Of a DNA stretch of 29,967 nt, positions 12,642 to 24,061 are shown one piece after another (the stretch's first letter is position 1; every line of letters begins with the position of its first letter). The stretch comes from Temnopleurus reevesii (Eukaryota; Echinodermata; Echinoidea; Temnopleuroida; Temnopleuridae), in the NCBI GenBank assembly GCA_036244855.1, contig BQKZ01002162.1:53155-83121 (forward strand), written 5' to 3'. The notes under the pieces are model-generated. The model was not told where the DNA came from. It worked only from the letters and a program-made list of their open reading frames with translations, and made no database searches. The translations under genes and the position numbers were made by a program.

Positions 12642-12930
12642 ATAATAATAAGAATTGATGCAATCTATATAGCACATGTATCCATTCTGCTGAGTGCTCA
12701 AGGCGATTTACATTATTATTATCCTGGCTTTAGCCCGGGGTACACCAGCGCACATGGCATTTCAAGGAATAAATATTCCTGCCAGATACCCATTCACCTC
12801 ACCTGGGTTGAGTGCAGCATAATGTGGATGAATTTTTGCTGCAGGAAATTAAGGTCATGGGTGGGACTCGAACCGCAAACTTCTGCATGAAAGTCACAAA
12901 GTCAGAACCACTACACCAAAACGCTTCCAC
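12642..12930 (-). mobile_element. tRNA-derived SINE, near full length
   Basis: On the minus strand the head carries an A-box-like TTGGTGTAGTGGTT and a B-box GGTTCGAGTCCC, the two internal RNA polymerase III promoter elements of a tRNA. A body follows with ATCCACATTATGCTGCACTC, CCCAGGTGAGG, GGCAGGAATATTTATTCCTTG and GGCTAAAGCCAGG. The tail is rich in ATTATT (at 12642-12650 on the plus strand). The body is shared with the copies at 13257, 13711 and 15946. Confidence 0.78.
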
Positions 12931-13256
12931 AACTAAAGACAAAGCTGATCTCTGGTGGAAGGGTGGAATATAACTTGACCCATTTCATGATTCATAGGCG
13001 ATGTAGAGGGCTGCATTGGTATAAGGTTAGGGAATGTCATGTTTCATGTGACGTCCAACCACTCACTCATAAACACAGACACATGTCACTCTGGGCGATG
13101 CACTCTCAAACTATTCAATTATTCCTTGGTCATTCTTACTTCAAATAACAGTCACAGTCATGAAAGTAAAAGCAGCGTTTCAAAAATTGGTTAGGTGGGA
13201 ACTCTTTTCGAAAAGTTTGTTGCAGTCTGGATCTAAAATCACTCAGAAGATTGTTT

Positions 13257-13520
13257 GATAATAATAGACGCAATTTACAATGAAAGTATCCACTCTACAT
13301 AGTGCTCAAGGCGCTTTGCATTATCATTACCCTGGCTTCAGCCTGACGTAAATAAATATTCCTCCCAGGGTCCCATTTGCCTCGCCTGGGTGAAGTGCAG
13401 TACAGAGTAGATGAATTTCTTGCTGGTGAAAATTAAACAATTGGTGGGAATCGGACCCTGACCCTCTGGTTCAAAGGTGACAGTAGAAATCATTACACTA
13501 TATCAGAACTCTTCCACAAC
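13257..13520 (-). mobile_element. tRNA-derived SINE, second copy in the same orientation
   Basis: The minus-strand head has TAGTGTAATGATTT (A box) and GGTCCGATTCCC (B box). The body repeats the CCCAGG(C)GAGGCAAATGGG, GGAATATTTATT and GGCTGAAGCCAGGG blocks of the copy at 12642-12930. It ends with AAAGCGCCTTGAGCACT and a TATTATC-rich tail. More diverged than its neighbour. Confidence 0.72.
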
Positions 13521-13710
13521 AATGGTTCGGAACAAATTAAACCAGCTTTAGAGGCATTATTTGGTTTATAGGTATAATTCTTGCCCTGGTGAGGCAAATA
13601 TGTACCTACCAGAAAATTTTCCTTCTAAACAGTGCTTGTACCAGGTGAACTGCTTAAGTCCAGGCAATTATGTTACATTTGTAGAGCACTTTATAGAGAC
13701 GCCTTTCTTC

Positions 13711-13820
13711 TCTTTATTTATCCACAATGTGCTACACTGGACCCAGGTGATGTTAATAGGTAACTGACAGGAATTTATTCCTTGGAAACGGCATGTGTAA
13801 GAGCTAAAATGCATAAGCTC
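13711..13820 (+). mobile_element. SINE body fragment
   Basis: TTTATCCACAATGTGCTACACTGGACCCAGGTGATGTTAATAGGTAACTGACAGGAATTTATTCCTTGGAAACG in outline follows the SINE body block by block on the plus strand. It lacks the tRNA-like head. It sits head-on to the minus-strand copy at 13257-13520. Confidence 0.55.
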
Positions 13821-13839
13821 CAGGAGTTATGTCTCATTA

Positions 13840-15146
13840 GTATGACACTAATGGACTTCTGATAAAAGAAGTGTTCATTGATTTTATTCAAGTCCGGACA
13901 TACGATATCAGAAAACAATGAAAATATAGTTATGCAATGTGTATCTATCATCATTTTTATGCATAAGTCCAGAATGGGGAAGAATCTTTTTAGATCTAAC
14001 AAACCTAAATCAATTTAAGGAGGTATATTTTAACTAATGTAAAATACACAGGTAGAGAAAACTTCTTGAAATGAGAAGTTCAATACCATCCATATCTCTA
14101 CCAGACTTCAGGTACAGAGACAGAAAGAGGGAAATAGGATACCTTCATTGACGAAACATAGGAAACATAACAGTCATATTACTGCTGACAACCCCAAAAA
14201 TGACAAGTATTCGGGAAGGATCAGGACAGGGCAAGCATTCCAGCATGCACTGGGCCTCAGATTGGGCTCGTTTCCGCTGTATTTCATTTTAGAGGTATGG
14301 AAGATGATGTCACCATGGTGATGTTGCCATGGAGACAAGAGATGGAATCTCTGTCTGGGATGCAGAAGAGATTAGGTGTTCATGATAGTCCACAACATTG
14401 AACTTCAAAAGCACAGCTGAATTAGTTGGTCAACATATTGGATGAAAAATTGCAATCTGTTAGTACTTTTACAAATTTGATAAAAGTTAAACCAACATGA
14501 TGAAAGAAAAGCTCATCAGTTGGACATTATGTTAACCAAAAATAGTGTGTAAAGGAAATTCCCCAATGCTAGGTAAATTTTTGTCTAATGTTCTAAGAGT
14601 GTGTCTGATGTTTAAACTTTCAAAATGGTATCCTTTCAAGTTTCAATTCCTAGTCAAACGCTCTTTTAGAGCAAATAAGCAATAGATCTGCTTAGATATG
14701 AAATCATGTGGCATAGATATTGACACTGCATATCATCACAGCAGTCAAATCTGTCTTCTGTTAGCCTTTCAGTATCTCCTTCCCAATTTTACTTTCATTT
14801 GGCTAGAGTCTCATCTCAGGCATGTCTCATTCCGCCACAGTTGGGATTGATATCAAAGTGATATCAAAGACATCTTGATAATTTCTATTACCCAATACTT
14901 TCACTTTTAAACCACACATTCTTCACTCGTTCTTTTCTTATCTATTCTGTGAGGAGTGAACTTGGACAGGGAGGTGCCATTTTGATGGTTATAATGTGAG
15001 GGTGTAGAGGTGCGGTTAAAGTGTCTTTGAGGGCATGTCCGGAGTTCCTTTCAGTGGTGTAAAGAGATGGAAATAAGAAGGTAGGGAAACAAATACAATC
15101 CTGCCCATCTTCCTATCATTAAATGCACTTGTTACTTTATCTGTAT
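13840..15146. other. Non-coding region between SINE copies
   Basis: No supported exon or repeat. The palindrome TCACCATGGTGA (14310-14321) and the adjacent GTTGCCATGGAGAC (14323-14336) are the only distinctive sites noticed. Confidence 0.55.
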
Positions 15147-15412
15147 GGGAGCATCATGGCCGAGTGGTTAACATTCTAGGCTTTCACCCACAAGGCTATG
15201 GGTTCAAATCCAAGCCACAGAGCCAATTTAATTTCCCAGGAAATCCAGCCACTCTGTGCTAAACCAAACACAGGTGATTATAGGTTCAGCCAGGGTTATA
15301 ATAATCCAAGAGCAACTCCCATGCTGAGTGGAAATGTGCCCTGGCAGGAGAACAGTCGCTACCATTCCCTCTTTTTATTTATATAGCCCTTTTCCAGAGG
15401 CTAGAAAGCACT
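15147..15412 (+). mobile_element. tRNA(Leu/Ser)-like headed SINE
   Basis: The head has TGGCCGAGTGGTTAACATTC (A box, very close to eukaryotic Leu/Ser tRNAs) and GGGTTCAAATCC (B box) at tRNA-like spacing. The body keeps pieces related to the other SINEs (CCCAGGAAATCCAGCCACTC, ACACAGGTGATTATAGG, CCCTGGCAGGA). It then continues into TTTATTTATATAGCCCTTTT, a different 3' module. It is not a functional tRNA: acceptor-stem pairing is poor and the sequence continues as a SINE. Confidence 0.7.
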
Positions 15413-15945
15413 GTATGCAATGGCCTACTTAAGTTACAAGTATTGAGAATAAAAAAGATGGGTTTTGAGATACTTCTTGAAATGAAGCGAGAAACCCTCC
15501 AGTCTCGCCCAGCCCCTCTTTCCTTCCATTTCGCCACCGCTACCCATGAATGTTAGATCCAGGTTATGACATTGAGTGGGAGGATAAGGACCTCAAGTAA
15601 CATTCAATCAAACGTAGCTTCATCAAATCAAATGTGGGATAATTTCATCTAATGATGCATGTCCCTTGTATTTATCATCACAATCTCTGTCACATTCTAA
15701 CATTCATGTTCCATCTGTCAAATGACTATATTGTTTGCATACACCAATAATACATGCAAGTATGTGTCATTTTAACCCTTTTCTTACCAGGCAATTTATC
15801 CCTTAGCTCCTGGCTAAGAAGGCACTTTAAACTTCGTTTTTTGGAAGGGCAATTTAACCTTCTCTAAATACCGTGTTAGGCAAGTCACCATTTAGCTGTT
15901 TCCCTGGCGATTTTCTGTTCTAATACCAGACACCTTATCTTACAG

Positions 15946-16147
15946 TCATTTATCCACATTGTGCTGCACTCACCCCAGGTGAGGTAAATGGGGATGGCAG
16001 GAAGATATTCCTTGTAATGCGGAGCGCCATAATGGCTGCCAGCTAGAGCCGGGTAAAAGTGAGTGTAAAGCTTTCAGCGCCATGAGCGCCGATAAGGTGG
16101 ACCTGTGCGTTATACAAGTAGCCACCATTATTATTATTATTATTATT
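15946..16147 (+). mobile_element. 5'-truncated SINE with (TTA)n tail
   Basis: Begins within the body at CATTTATCCACATTGTGCTG and runs through CACCCCAGGTGAGGTAAATG and GGCAGGAAGATATTCCTTG. It then passes AAAGCTTTCAGCGCCATGAG and TGTGCGTTATACAAG into a pure ATT repeat ending at 16147. No tRNA-like head is present. This is the best-preserved 3' end of the family in the window. Confidence 0.72.
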
Positions 16148-16173
16148 CAGAGAGTTTGTTGTATCTGGACATA

Positions 16174-16695
16174 ACAGTCTCTCCCATTTTCCTACCAGGT
16201 TTAGTCTCTGGAGGGCGCTAGACCACCAAGTGAAAATAAAGTGTGTCTATACAATAATTATTCCTTTTCATTTTTACTTAGAACTATATTCCATCACCAC
16301 CCTAGTTCAAATTCTCAGTGATTTTTTGAGAGTGCTGTATCCTCCAAATCACTTTTCTGTTGCTGCCAGAGCAAAAGAGAAGGCGATCATGAAAATTAAC
16401 GGGCGAGGAAAACTAAATTTGCAGACCCAGCATTCTCGCGTTCTCTACAAATACATGATCACGCCATCGGCCACGCTCGCTCGGGATAAACCACTAGGTT
16501 ACAGAGAAATTCTAAAACCATTCAGAATACCCCCACCCTCTCCAATGGCACCATACTGCCATTTCAAACCCACCTCCCATCCAGTACACTTGCCACACGC
16601 CAGTCAGGGAGGGAACGTGTCAATGAAGTGAGCCTGGACAAAGATAGTCACTCTCATCCTCATATCAGGTTTGGTCTCTAGAGGGCGCTAGACCA
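16174..16695 (+). repeat. Pair of 52-bp direct repeats, 470 bp apart, each ending in GAGGGCGCTAGACCA
   Basis: The repeats 16174-16225 and 16644-16695 align without gaps at 43 of 52 positions. Both hold AGGTTT(A/G)GTCTCT(G/A)GAGGGCGCTAGACCA in outline. The GAGGGCGCTA core resembles the vertebrate CTCF core, though the bases before it (TCTCT) do not fit CCACC. The 418 bp between them include a GC-richer island (about 16330-16490) with no recognised coding content. Confidence 0.6.
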
Positions 16696-16699
16696 TATC

Positions 16700-19600
16700 C
16701 TCTGTCTCTCATCACAGGGGCATCATCCCTTGGAGATAAGAAGAAGACTCCCTCGTAGCTTTGTGAGTAAATACATTATGGTATATGTATGTATGCAGTT
16801 GAGCATACTTCCATCTTTTCAAGTATGTACAAAAAAGTTCTCCTTCTAATCTATAGTATTCTAGAGCTCCATTGTTATGCAACGAGCCCTGGGAATATGC
16901 AATCACTTCAATCATAAAAGTGACTATTGATAAAAAGTGTCGTTTCAGAATAAACAAAAATTTTGAATGAGCTTCTCAGTGACAAAATATCAGCATTTGC
17001 ATCACAATTGTGATAGAATGTGTCATAGATGTAGCAACATCAGATCGGTCTATCTAAGGAGGGAGATGATTTTATTCCATTTTTTCTGTTTTCCTTCATC
17101 AAATAATAGGCCATTTACCATTTTGTTTCAAAGAGGTGGAGTTTTTCACAGGATGTGACTGCTCTGTCCACTCAAAATAAGTTTGGAGTGGGATGCAGTC
17201 GGGAGTGGGATGCAGTTGGAGAGGAAAAGAGTTCCATAGCCAAGCACTGAGGTAGTATAGCCATGCCGAAACCATAGCAGAGAGCTAGGTTATTTATGTG
17301 ACCCATTGTTTATATTCTTTACCCCTGCTGGTAAAAACCTAGGTATGACAGTCCCTCCCTTGCAAGATTGAATGAACAAGGACTAAATTGCATTTTAAAA
17401 AATGACTATATTGCGTGAAAAATGAGTAGATTGTATGAAAAATCACTACATATATGTATATCAGTGAAAACGCACTTTTATGATCAACAAAGAGAGCCAG
17501 ATCATGATAGTACCAAAAGCAAATGGCAAAAAAAATGAGGACAAGACCATAACAAAAACATATCGCTTCTATTCATTTTTGACAGTCACATTCTTGTGAC
17601 AGATTCAGAAATGGGAAGTTGATGGAAAATGTCAGCTAAACATGAGGAATGGATCCTGATGAATTAAAAGTCTCAAACTTTGCCCCCTAATGTCAGACAA
17701 GAGCTCAGAGAGATGATCCACCATAACTGATAGCTCCACTTTCTACCCAGAATGACCCATCTTGAGGAGGATAGGGTTGGTCTGATGACTGCTAGACTAA
17801 ACAGTCTTGTGAAGTAGTAAGAGGGACCAAAACAACACTATGTGACAGCGCAGTGATAAAACATTTATTGGAGAGGGACTTTAGGGTTTCTAGCAATGTA
17901 CTATCTCCCATTTTGATGATGAATAAATATCATTAACGGGTGAAATATTTTGGCTGCTGAGGATGAAATATATGCCAAGTGCAACATAACAGTGCCCTGT
18001 TCTTTACCCTTTGACCCTTATGAATCTAGCAACATTAAAGGTTCACTTTCTACCTCAATTTTTCCATGAATTTCTTCATTTTTCATCAATTTTTCAAATC
18101 TTCTACAAAGTCATGTTGTCAGAGATCAACTACAACCACATCAATATTTCTTCTCCATCCAAAAAGCATTTTGAGGCATTACTAACAAGATGATAAATAA
18201 GAATTTTTATCCATATCCTGTTTCCCAATCATATTTCTTCTCCAAATCCTCAGTGGAAGTGCAATTTGAAGATGAAATTGTAAATCCTATCACAATTCAA
18301 TGAAATATAAAAACTATGACAAGCAGACATTCAGAGACATTTGAAATTAAATATAATCTGCAATGTAGAAATATATTGCTAGGGGAAAGAATACTCTGTG
18401 TCTTTTCTTATTACCATAGACTCATAGATCAGTGTAAGTAGGGAGATTTGAGTAAACTCCAAAGTACAAGGGCAAAATTCTTAATAGAAATATACTGCAA
18501 GCCTGATAATACAATTATTTCTAATACATAAATGGCTTTCAGGCCCTTTGATTATTACAGAAAGTATAAATGTCTCCCAATAAAAATTTAAAAAAAAATA
18601 CGATCTGATTTTCCCCTCAACATAATGAAACCACATTCAAAACAAGCCATCTGACATGAAGCATGATTTGATAAACAAAACATTAATCAAATCGACCGCC
18701 AAACATAACAACTACATCAATAAAATGTTTCTCCAAAAGACTTCATTTTAAATTTCTCACAGATTTTATGTAGAAATTATGGAATGATAATGACAAAAGA
18801 GCAGAAGCAATGAGACATAAACGACCAAAACAGATGTCAATTACGCATAAATTACAGCAACCGATTCCAAGATAAAACTAATAAGACCATGAATAAACAA
18901 CGCCTTAACAAACTTTATGGGTATGATAAAAAGTGGGGGTTGTGATGGAATAGCGTAGGTTGAAATATTGTTGCTTTATCTTGTGTAATGATAAAGCAGT
19001 CAGAATCATGATTATTTGCCAATTCAGCATCATGCTGATTTGAAGGTGTTGAATGAAATTTTTCACACATATCCAAAATATCTCCAAACTGTAATCTTCA
19101 CTCTCTTTTATACATCATCTTTTCGATCTAAACACCGAGTTATTTCTAAGCTCGATCCAACATGGTCACATGGTCGCAAGAGGAAAGCCATCAACTGAAC
19201 TTTAATGACCAAAATTATTTACCTCAACTGAAAACGATATATTGAAGATATAACAATGAACAATGCGCCATTCTTGAAAGGACACAACAAATAAAAGTTC
19301 AACCATTTCTTTGGCCTCAGTGGAATAAAGCATGGAGATAGACCAGCATTATGCAGAAATCATTTATCTGAAGAAAAACAGTAACAAATTAAAATTATGA
19401 AAAACAAACCAAACTGGCATGTATAGCTTATACAGATGAATATATAATCCTCTTTCAGTAACATGTCTTTATAATATAATTTTACTTTTAGCTGCACTGA
19501 ATGTACTGGTGCTGACTATACAATATCCAAAATCTGAACATTTCTAATGACAATACATGTACATTTGAAATATAAAAACACATTTTCTAATATGAAAGAT

Positions 19601-19740
19601 ATGATTCACTCAGAAAATCTCTATCATCAAGAAAATATATTTAATACTTTGAGATGAAAAGAAGAATAAAAGACTTACAATCCATCCATCCTGCCGAGCA
19701 CATGGAGATGCACCAACCACCACCATCACTGATGCATTCC
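16700..19740. other. AT-rich non-coding region
   Basis: Only short open frames without coding character. Apart from the small tandem repeats near 17185-17450, nothing structured was found. GC content is especially low from about 18000 to 19680. Confidence 0.6.
17399..17450 (+). repeat. 20-bp tandem repeat (about 2.5 copies)
   Basis: AAATGACTATATTGCGTGAA, AAATGAGTAGATTGTATGAA and a partial AAATCACTAC follow one another. A separate 17-bp duplication of GGAGTGGGATGCAGT lies just upstream at 17185-17216. Confidence 0.65.
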
Positions 19741-19747
19741 GTTCTCC

Positions 19748-20465
19748 AGCTACCAACCCGCTGATTAACACTGCTCACTGGAATGCATCCATCGACCACT
19801 CCCCCTCCTTAGCAACCATCCTCCCCCTCCTCTCCGCATCCCACATTCTCTTATGTTCTCTCCTTGCCTCATCCCTTTCTCTTCTATTCTCTAGCTACCA
19901 ACCCACTGATTAACACTGCTCACTGGAATGCATCCATCGACCCCACCCCTCCTTAGCCACCATCCGCCCCCTCCTCTCACCATCCCACATTCTCTTATGT
20001 TCTCTCCTTGCCTCATCCCTTTCTCTTCTATTCTCCAGCTACCAACCCACTGATTAACACTGCTTACTGGAATGCATCCATCGACCACACCCCTTGCTTA
20101 GCCACCATCCGCCCCCTCATCTCACCATCCCACATTCTCTTATGTTCTCTCCTTGCCTCATCCCTTTCTCTTCTATTCTCCAGCTACCAACCCGCTGATT
20201 AACACTACTTACTGGAATGCATCCATCGACCACACCCCTTGCTTAGCCACCATCCGCCCCCTCATCTCACCATCCCACATTCTCTTATGTTCTCTCCTTG
20301 TCTACTGCTAGTCCTTTCTCTCCCCTCTCTGTCTTTCATTTACTCTTCAGCATCATCCCTTTCTCTTCTATTCTCTAGCTATCAACCCGCTGATTAACAC
20401 TGCTTACTGGAATGCATCCATCGACCACTCCCCCTCCTTAGCCACCATCCTCCCCCTCCTTACCA
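19748..20465 (+). repeat. 145-bp minisatellite, about five copies
   Basis: Units begin with AGCTACCAACCC(A/G)CTGATTAA near 19748, 19893, 20037, 20182 and 20377 (spacing 145, 144, 145, 195). Each carries GGAATGCATCCATCGACC, a CCCCTCCTTAGCCACCATCC block and CCCACATTCTCTTATGTTCT. The fourth unit has an extra insert of about 50 bp (near 20302-20352). The last unit is truncated in its second half. No coding role seen. Confidence 0.88.
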
Positions 20466-21620
20466 TTCAGCATCCCGTTCCTCTCCATTCTAAATATATT
20501 TATGCCTTATCCCTTCCCTTCCATTCTCCCCCTCCTTAAAATCCCACCCCTCTCCTCTCATCATCTCATTGCCTCTTTCCATTCCTTGTCTCATCCATCC
20601 CCTTTAAGTATCTCCTCCATCTGCCAGTCATCCTCTCCCTCCATCTATATTACCCCTTCCTCTCACTCTCTCTCCTCTCCTATTTCACACCTCATCCCCT
20701 TGCCCTATTTCTATTTCTCTTAGGATAGTAAGATATGTTGATACATCACTACAGATGCAACTTTGGTCTCCCCTTTATCTACGCTTAGCTCTACCCCATA
20801 CCATCGTCTCTTGCCCTACATTTAGCTACAGGGTAAATATTAAAAGACATACATACTCACTTGCACTGTAGCTTTCCCCTGTCTCTCTCTTTCTCTCTTT
20901 GCGACTTATCATCCTCATCCCTTCTCTCCTACCCCAAATGCTCTCCTCTCATCTTCCAAAGTAATATGATGCTCATCATTACCAAGAGCCCTTTTAATAA
21001 TACTTGGCCTCTCAACATAGCAAGGGTCATCTCTCATCCAAACCTAACCTGTATTTGTAGCAATCTTTTAATAAGTATGACATATCTGTGAGACGCTTTC
21101 ATAATCATTCTTGAAGGTGAGAAAGCTGCAAATATACCCCAAATCCACACCATGTGCAGGCCATGTGCAGGCAATGTGCATATAATCAAACTTAGAAGCA
21201 CTTCAACGAGACTGCTCTAAATAAACAATTTCCAATTATATCTTGACTGTTTCAGAATAACAAGATGAAAACATTATATTTCTTCAATTAACAGTGAAAA
21301 CGAAGAATCGTGTTTAATTTAAGCCATGAGAATCGGCTTCATCTAGGGCTTTATGAAGCCAACTAAAAGAATGCCAGGAAACCTTCACATTCTATCTTCC
21401 CTTGAGGTCTGGATTTAAGACTATGACTGACTTGAAAGATGAAGGAAATGGGATGGAAAGCTGTGTAAGAAAGTCTGGAGGTAAGACTATACCAAGTCTA
21501 TGTACCAATACTGCCAACATAGTATTTCATATACTTTTGATCATTCACATAATATATATAAACTATAAATAGGAGATATTTTCCAACAATGTATTTTTCA
21601 AAAAGGTTGAGTATCGATCA
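20466..21620. other. CT-rich then AT-rich non-coding region
   Basis: 20466-20960 is pyrimidine-rich, a continuation in composition but not in period of the 145-bp array. 20960-21620 is AT-rich with no recognised gene. Confidence 0.6.
21151..21180 (+). repeat. 11-bp triplication CATGTGCAGGC
   Basis: CATGTGCAGGC, CATGTGCAGGC and CAATGTGCA follow in tandem. Confidence 0.7.
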
Positions 21621-21626
21621 GGGTAA

Positions 21627-22107
21627 GATATGAACACACTGTAATGGGTGATTGCTGTGTGTATCAATCAGATATGAACACACTGTAATGGGCGACTGCT
21701 GTGTGTATCAATCAGATATGAACACACTGTAATGGGTGATTGCTGTGTGTATCAATAAGATATGAACACACTGTAATGGGTGATTGTTGTGTGTATCAAT
21801 CTGATATGAACACACTGTAATGGGTGATTGCTGTGTGTATCAATCTGATATGAACACACTGTAATGGATGATTGTTGTGTGTATCAATCAGATATGAACA
21901 CACTGTAATGGGTGATTGTTGTGTGTATCAATCAGATATGAACACATTGTAATGGGTAATTGTTGTGTGTATCAATCAGATATGAACACACTGTAGTGGG
22001 TGATTGTTGTGTGTATCAATCAGATATGAACACACTGTAATGGGTAATTGCCATGTGCATCAATAAGATATGAACACACTGTGATGGGTGACTGTGTTGT
22101 GTATCTT
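21627..22107 (+). repeat. 44-bp tandem repeat, eleven copies
   Basis: Units start GATATGAACACACTGTAATG at 21627, 21671, 21715, 21759, 21803, 21847, 21891, 21935, 21979, 22023 and 22067, an exact 44-bp period. Most differ by only a few bases; the last is more diverged. Each unit contains TGATTG...CAATCA, a six-base inverted repeat around ten bases. There is no unique spacer between units, so this is a satellite-like array rather than a spacer array. Confidence 0.95.
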
Positions 22108-22401
22108 GTGTGTTTTAAACCTCTTTCCTAAAACTTGACCTCCTGATAACTTGTGACCTACATTTACTCTATCAACCTGTGATACAATTATGCATAACTA
22201 CATGATACACTTAAACAAGTGTGACAAAGTTAAATAGGACCGTGTCATCTAGGTTCATGAATCGATTCTCACTCTATTGACCTCTGTGTGACATTACATT
22301 GCAATAACTTGTTTATGAACAAGTAATACCATTGGTCATATAATGTGAGAGATATACAAAGGGGGAAAGTGTGACTTTACAGATGTGAGAATTGCAATTA
22401 C

Positions 22402-22568
22402 GCGGGCGCTTCATGAAGTTAGTCGCTAGTGACAAGCAGTTATTTTTTCGACAGTTATCATAGCAACAGTCAGCAATAGTGCTCTTTATCCAATAATCAA
22501 GGATTATACTGGATTTGTCAGCACTAACTAATATTTTCAGTAGTGACAAGCTTCATGAAACACCCTTC
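22402..22568 (+). mobile_element. MITE family copy 1 (about 165 bp), terminal inverted repeats with GTTTCATGAA
   Basis: The left end reads GGGCGCTTCATGAAGTTAGT. The right end, in reverse complement, reads GGGTGTTTCATGAAGCTTGT. The interior GACAGTTATCATAGCAAC, CAGTCAGC, ATCCAAT and AATCAAGGA...TTTGTCAGC matches the copy at 23205-23367 in the same order and orientation. A non-coding cut-and-paste element is inferred; no clear target duplication. Confidence 0.7.
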
Positions 22569-23204
22569 AGATGTACAATCTTACATCTGGGACTGACTTT
22601 TAATGTCAGCATCTCAAAGACATGACTGGAGTTCACACTCAGTCACTAAAGTCACACTGGTTTCTATCTGGATTACAAGGTGCAAGCCCTAAAGAAATTT
22701 ACCACTGGTATATATTTAGCTAATAAGAAAATGTTCATGTTAACTATCCAACAACAAATGGGAAATTTGATTCTAGACATAGGCTATTCCAAAGCATGCC
22801 ATTTTCAAGAGGCTATCAGAAAGTACAGTAGGGTCCATGTCACCTCTGTTCGTTGGTTTACTCTGTGTCTTTTGGCATGAGAGAGTGCTGTGGTCAGCGG
22901 CTAGTATGTCCATCTCATCACCCCTAACCTGTGACGTCAATGATGTATGGGTGGACTAATGGGAGGGACAGAGGACTATTAATGAGTGACCGCTGTTAAT
23001 TAACCAGGTCAAACTTGTCAACACCTAGCACTTCACACAGTAAGGTAGTCTGGGATTCAAACTCTGGTATCTAGTGGTCCGTTCTGCATATCTACCAACT
23101 CTCCGGACATGATCTTGTGCACACTCATATTTCTGAAATTTTCATGCATCTCTATTGATCTTATGCATTTGAGACCTCAGATAAACATCCTCGGCCTTTG
23201 AGAA

Positions 23205-23367
23205 CAGGAGGGCGTTTCATCAAGATTTGTCGCAGCGACAAGGAGTCATTTTCTGACAGTTCCCATAGCAACTGTCAGCGAAAGTGCTTTTCATCCAATC
23301 ATAATCAAGGAATTTGTCAGCGCTGACTAATTGTCTCTGCGACAAATATTGATGAAACACCCCCCTG
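23205..23367 (+). mobile_element. MITE family copy 2 (163 bp), ends CAGG(A/G)GGG
   Basis: The left end CAGGAGGGCGTTTCATCAAG and the reverse-complemented right end CAGGGGGGTGTTTCATCAAT continue as inverted repeats through TTTGTCGCAG(C/A)GACA. The interior matches the copy at 22402-22568. The CAGGG-type terminus resembles hAT ends, but no convincing 8-bp target duplication was found, so the superfamily is left open. Confidence 0.78.
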
Positions 23368-24061
23368 ATGATAATTCAGCGCAAGGTGACCTTTGGAATC
23401 TCTGGGTCTAATAGGTTGCACATCAGCCATGGTAAACTCTGGCTTAACTCGACAGCAACATGAGCTTCAGCATGGCTTCAACTTTGGAATCAATTCAAGG
23501 GATAAAATACATGTACATTTATTTATTAATATCACCAAAAACAGATCCAGCAGCGAACTGCATCACCATTGATCTCTATGTAGAGATCAGTAAGCAGCCC
23601 CCTTTAGGGACCCCTATCAGCCAAACCTAGATCCGCCCATGCCCTAGGTCAAGTGCAGCAAATACAAAATGACATTGGCCTGGGACCTACATTTGTAGGT
23701 GAAATCACCATGGACAAGCTTTATTATGCTTCTGAATCCTCAAAAAAGAATATTCAAATTGAGATTTCTTCCAAAAATGATTCTCATATCCTGAAGAATA
23801 CTACAAACTGAAGCGCAATGAATCTAAAATAATGTAAGTCTTCACAATAAAAGACACTGAGGAATGTTATCATGCCCGAAAAAATGCAAAGGTGTTCAGT
23901 CAAGACATGAACCGATAACCTTCATTCCAGAACACCCATACAGATAACCTTTATACCTCAAGGCATGGATTCATATCTCAAATGCAATCAAAGCATGCTG
24001 GATGATTTTTTTAATCATAGGAAATAGCGCAAAGTAAAAAACTTTTTAATAGCTCAAAAGA

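Noticed and set aside
15147..15220. Functional tRNA gene (Leu/Ser-like)
   Set aside because: A and B boxes are present, but acceptor-stem pairing is poor and a SINE body follows directly.
16230..16631. 133-residue plus-strand open frame as a gene
   Set aside because: No similarity recognised, an AT-driven start and no splice or promoter support; only the GC-rich island is kept as a low-interest finding.
21627..22107. CRISPR array
   Set aside because: The 44-bp units are contiguous with no unique spacers, no cas genes, and a eukaryotic context.
23570..23589. Perfect palindrome TGATCTCTA-TG-TAGAGATCA
   Set aside because: Isolated 9-bp arms with no larger structure; within what chance allows in 30 kb.
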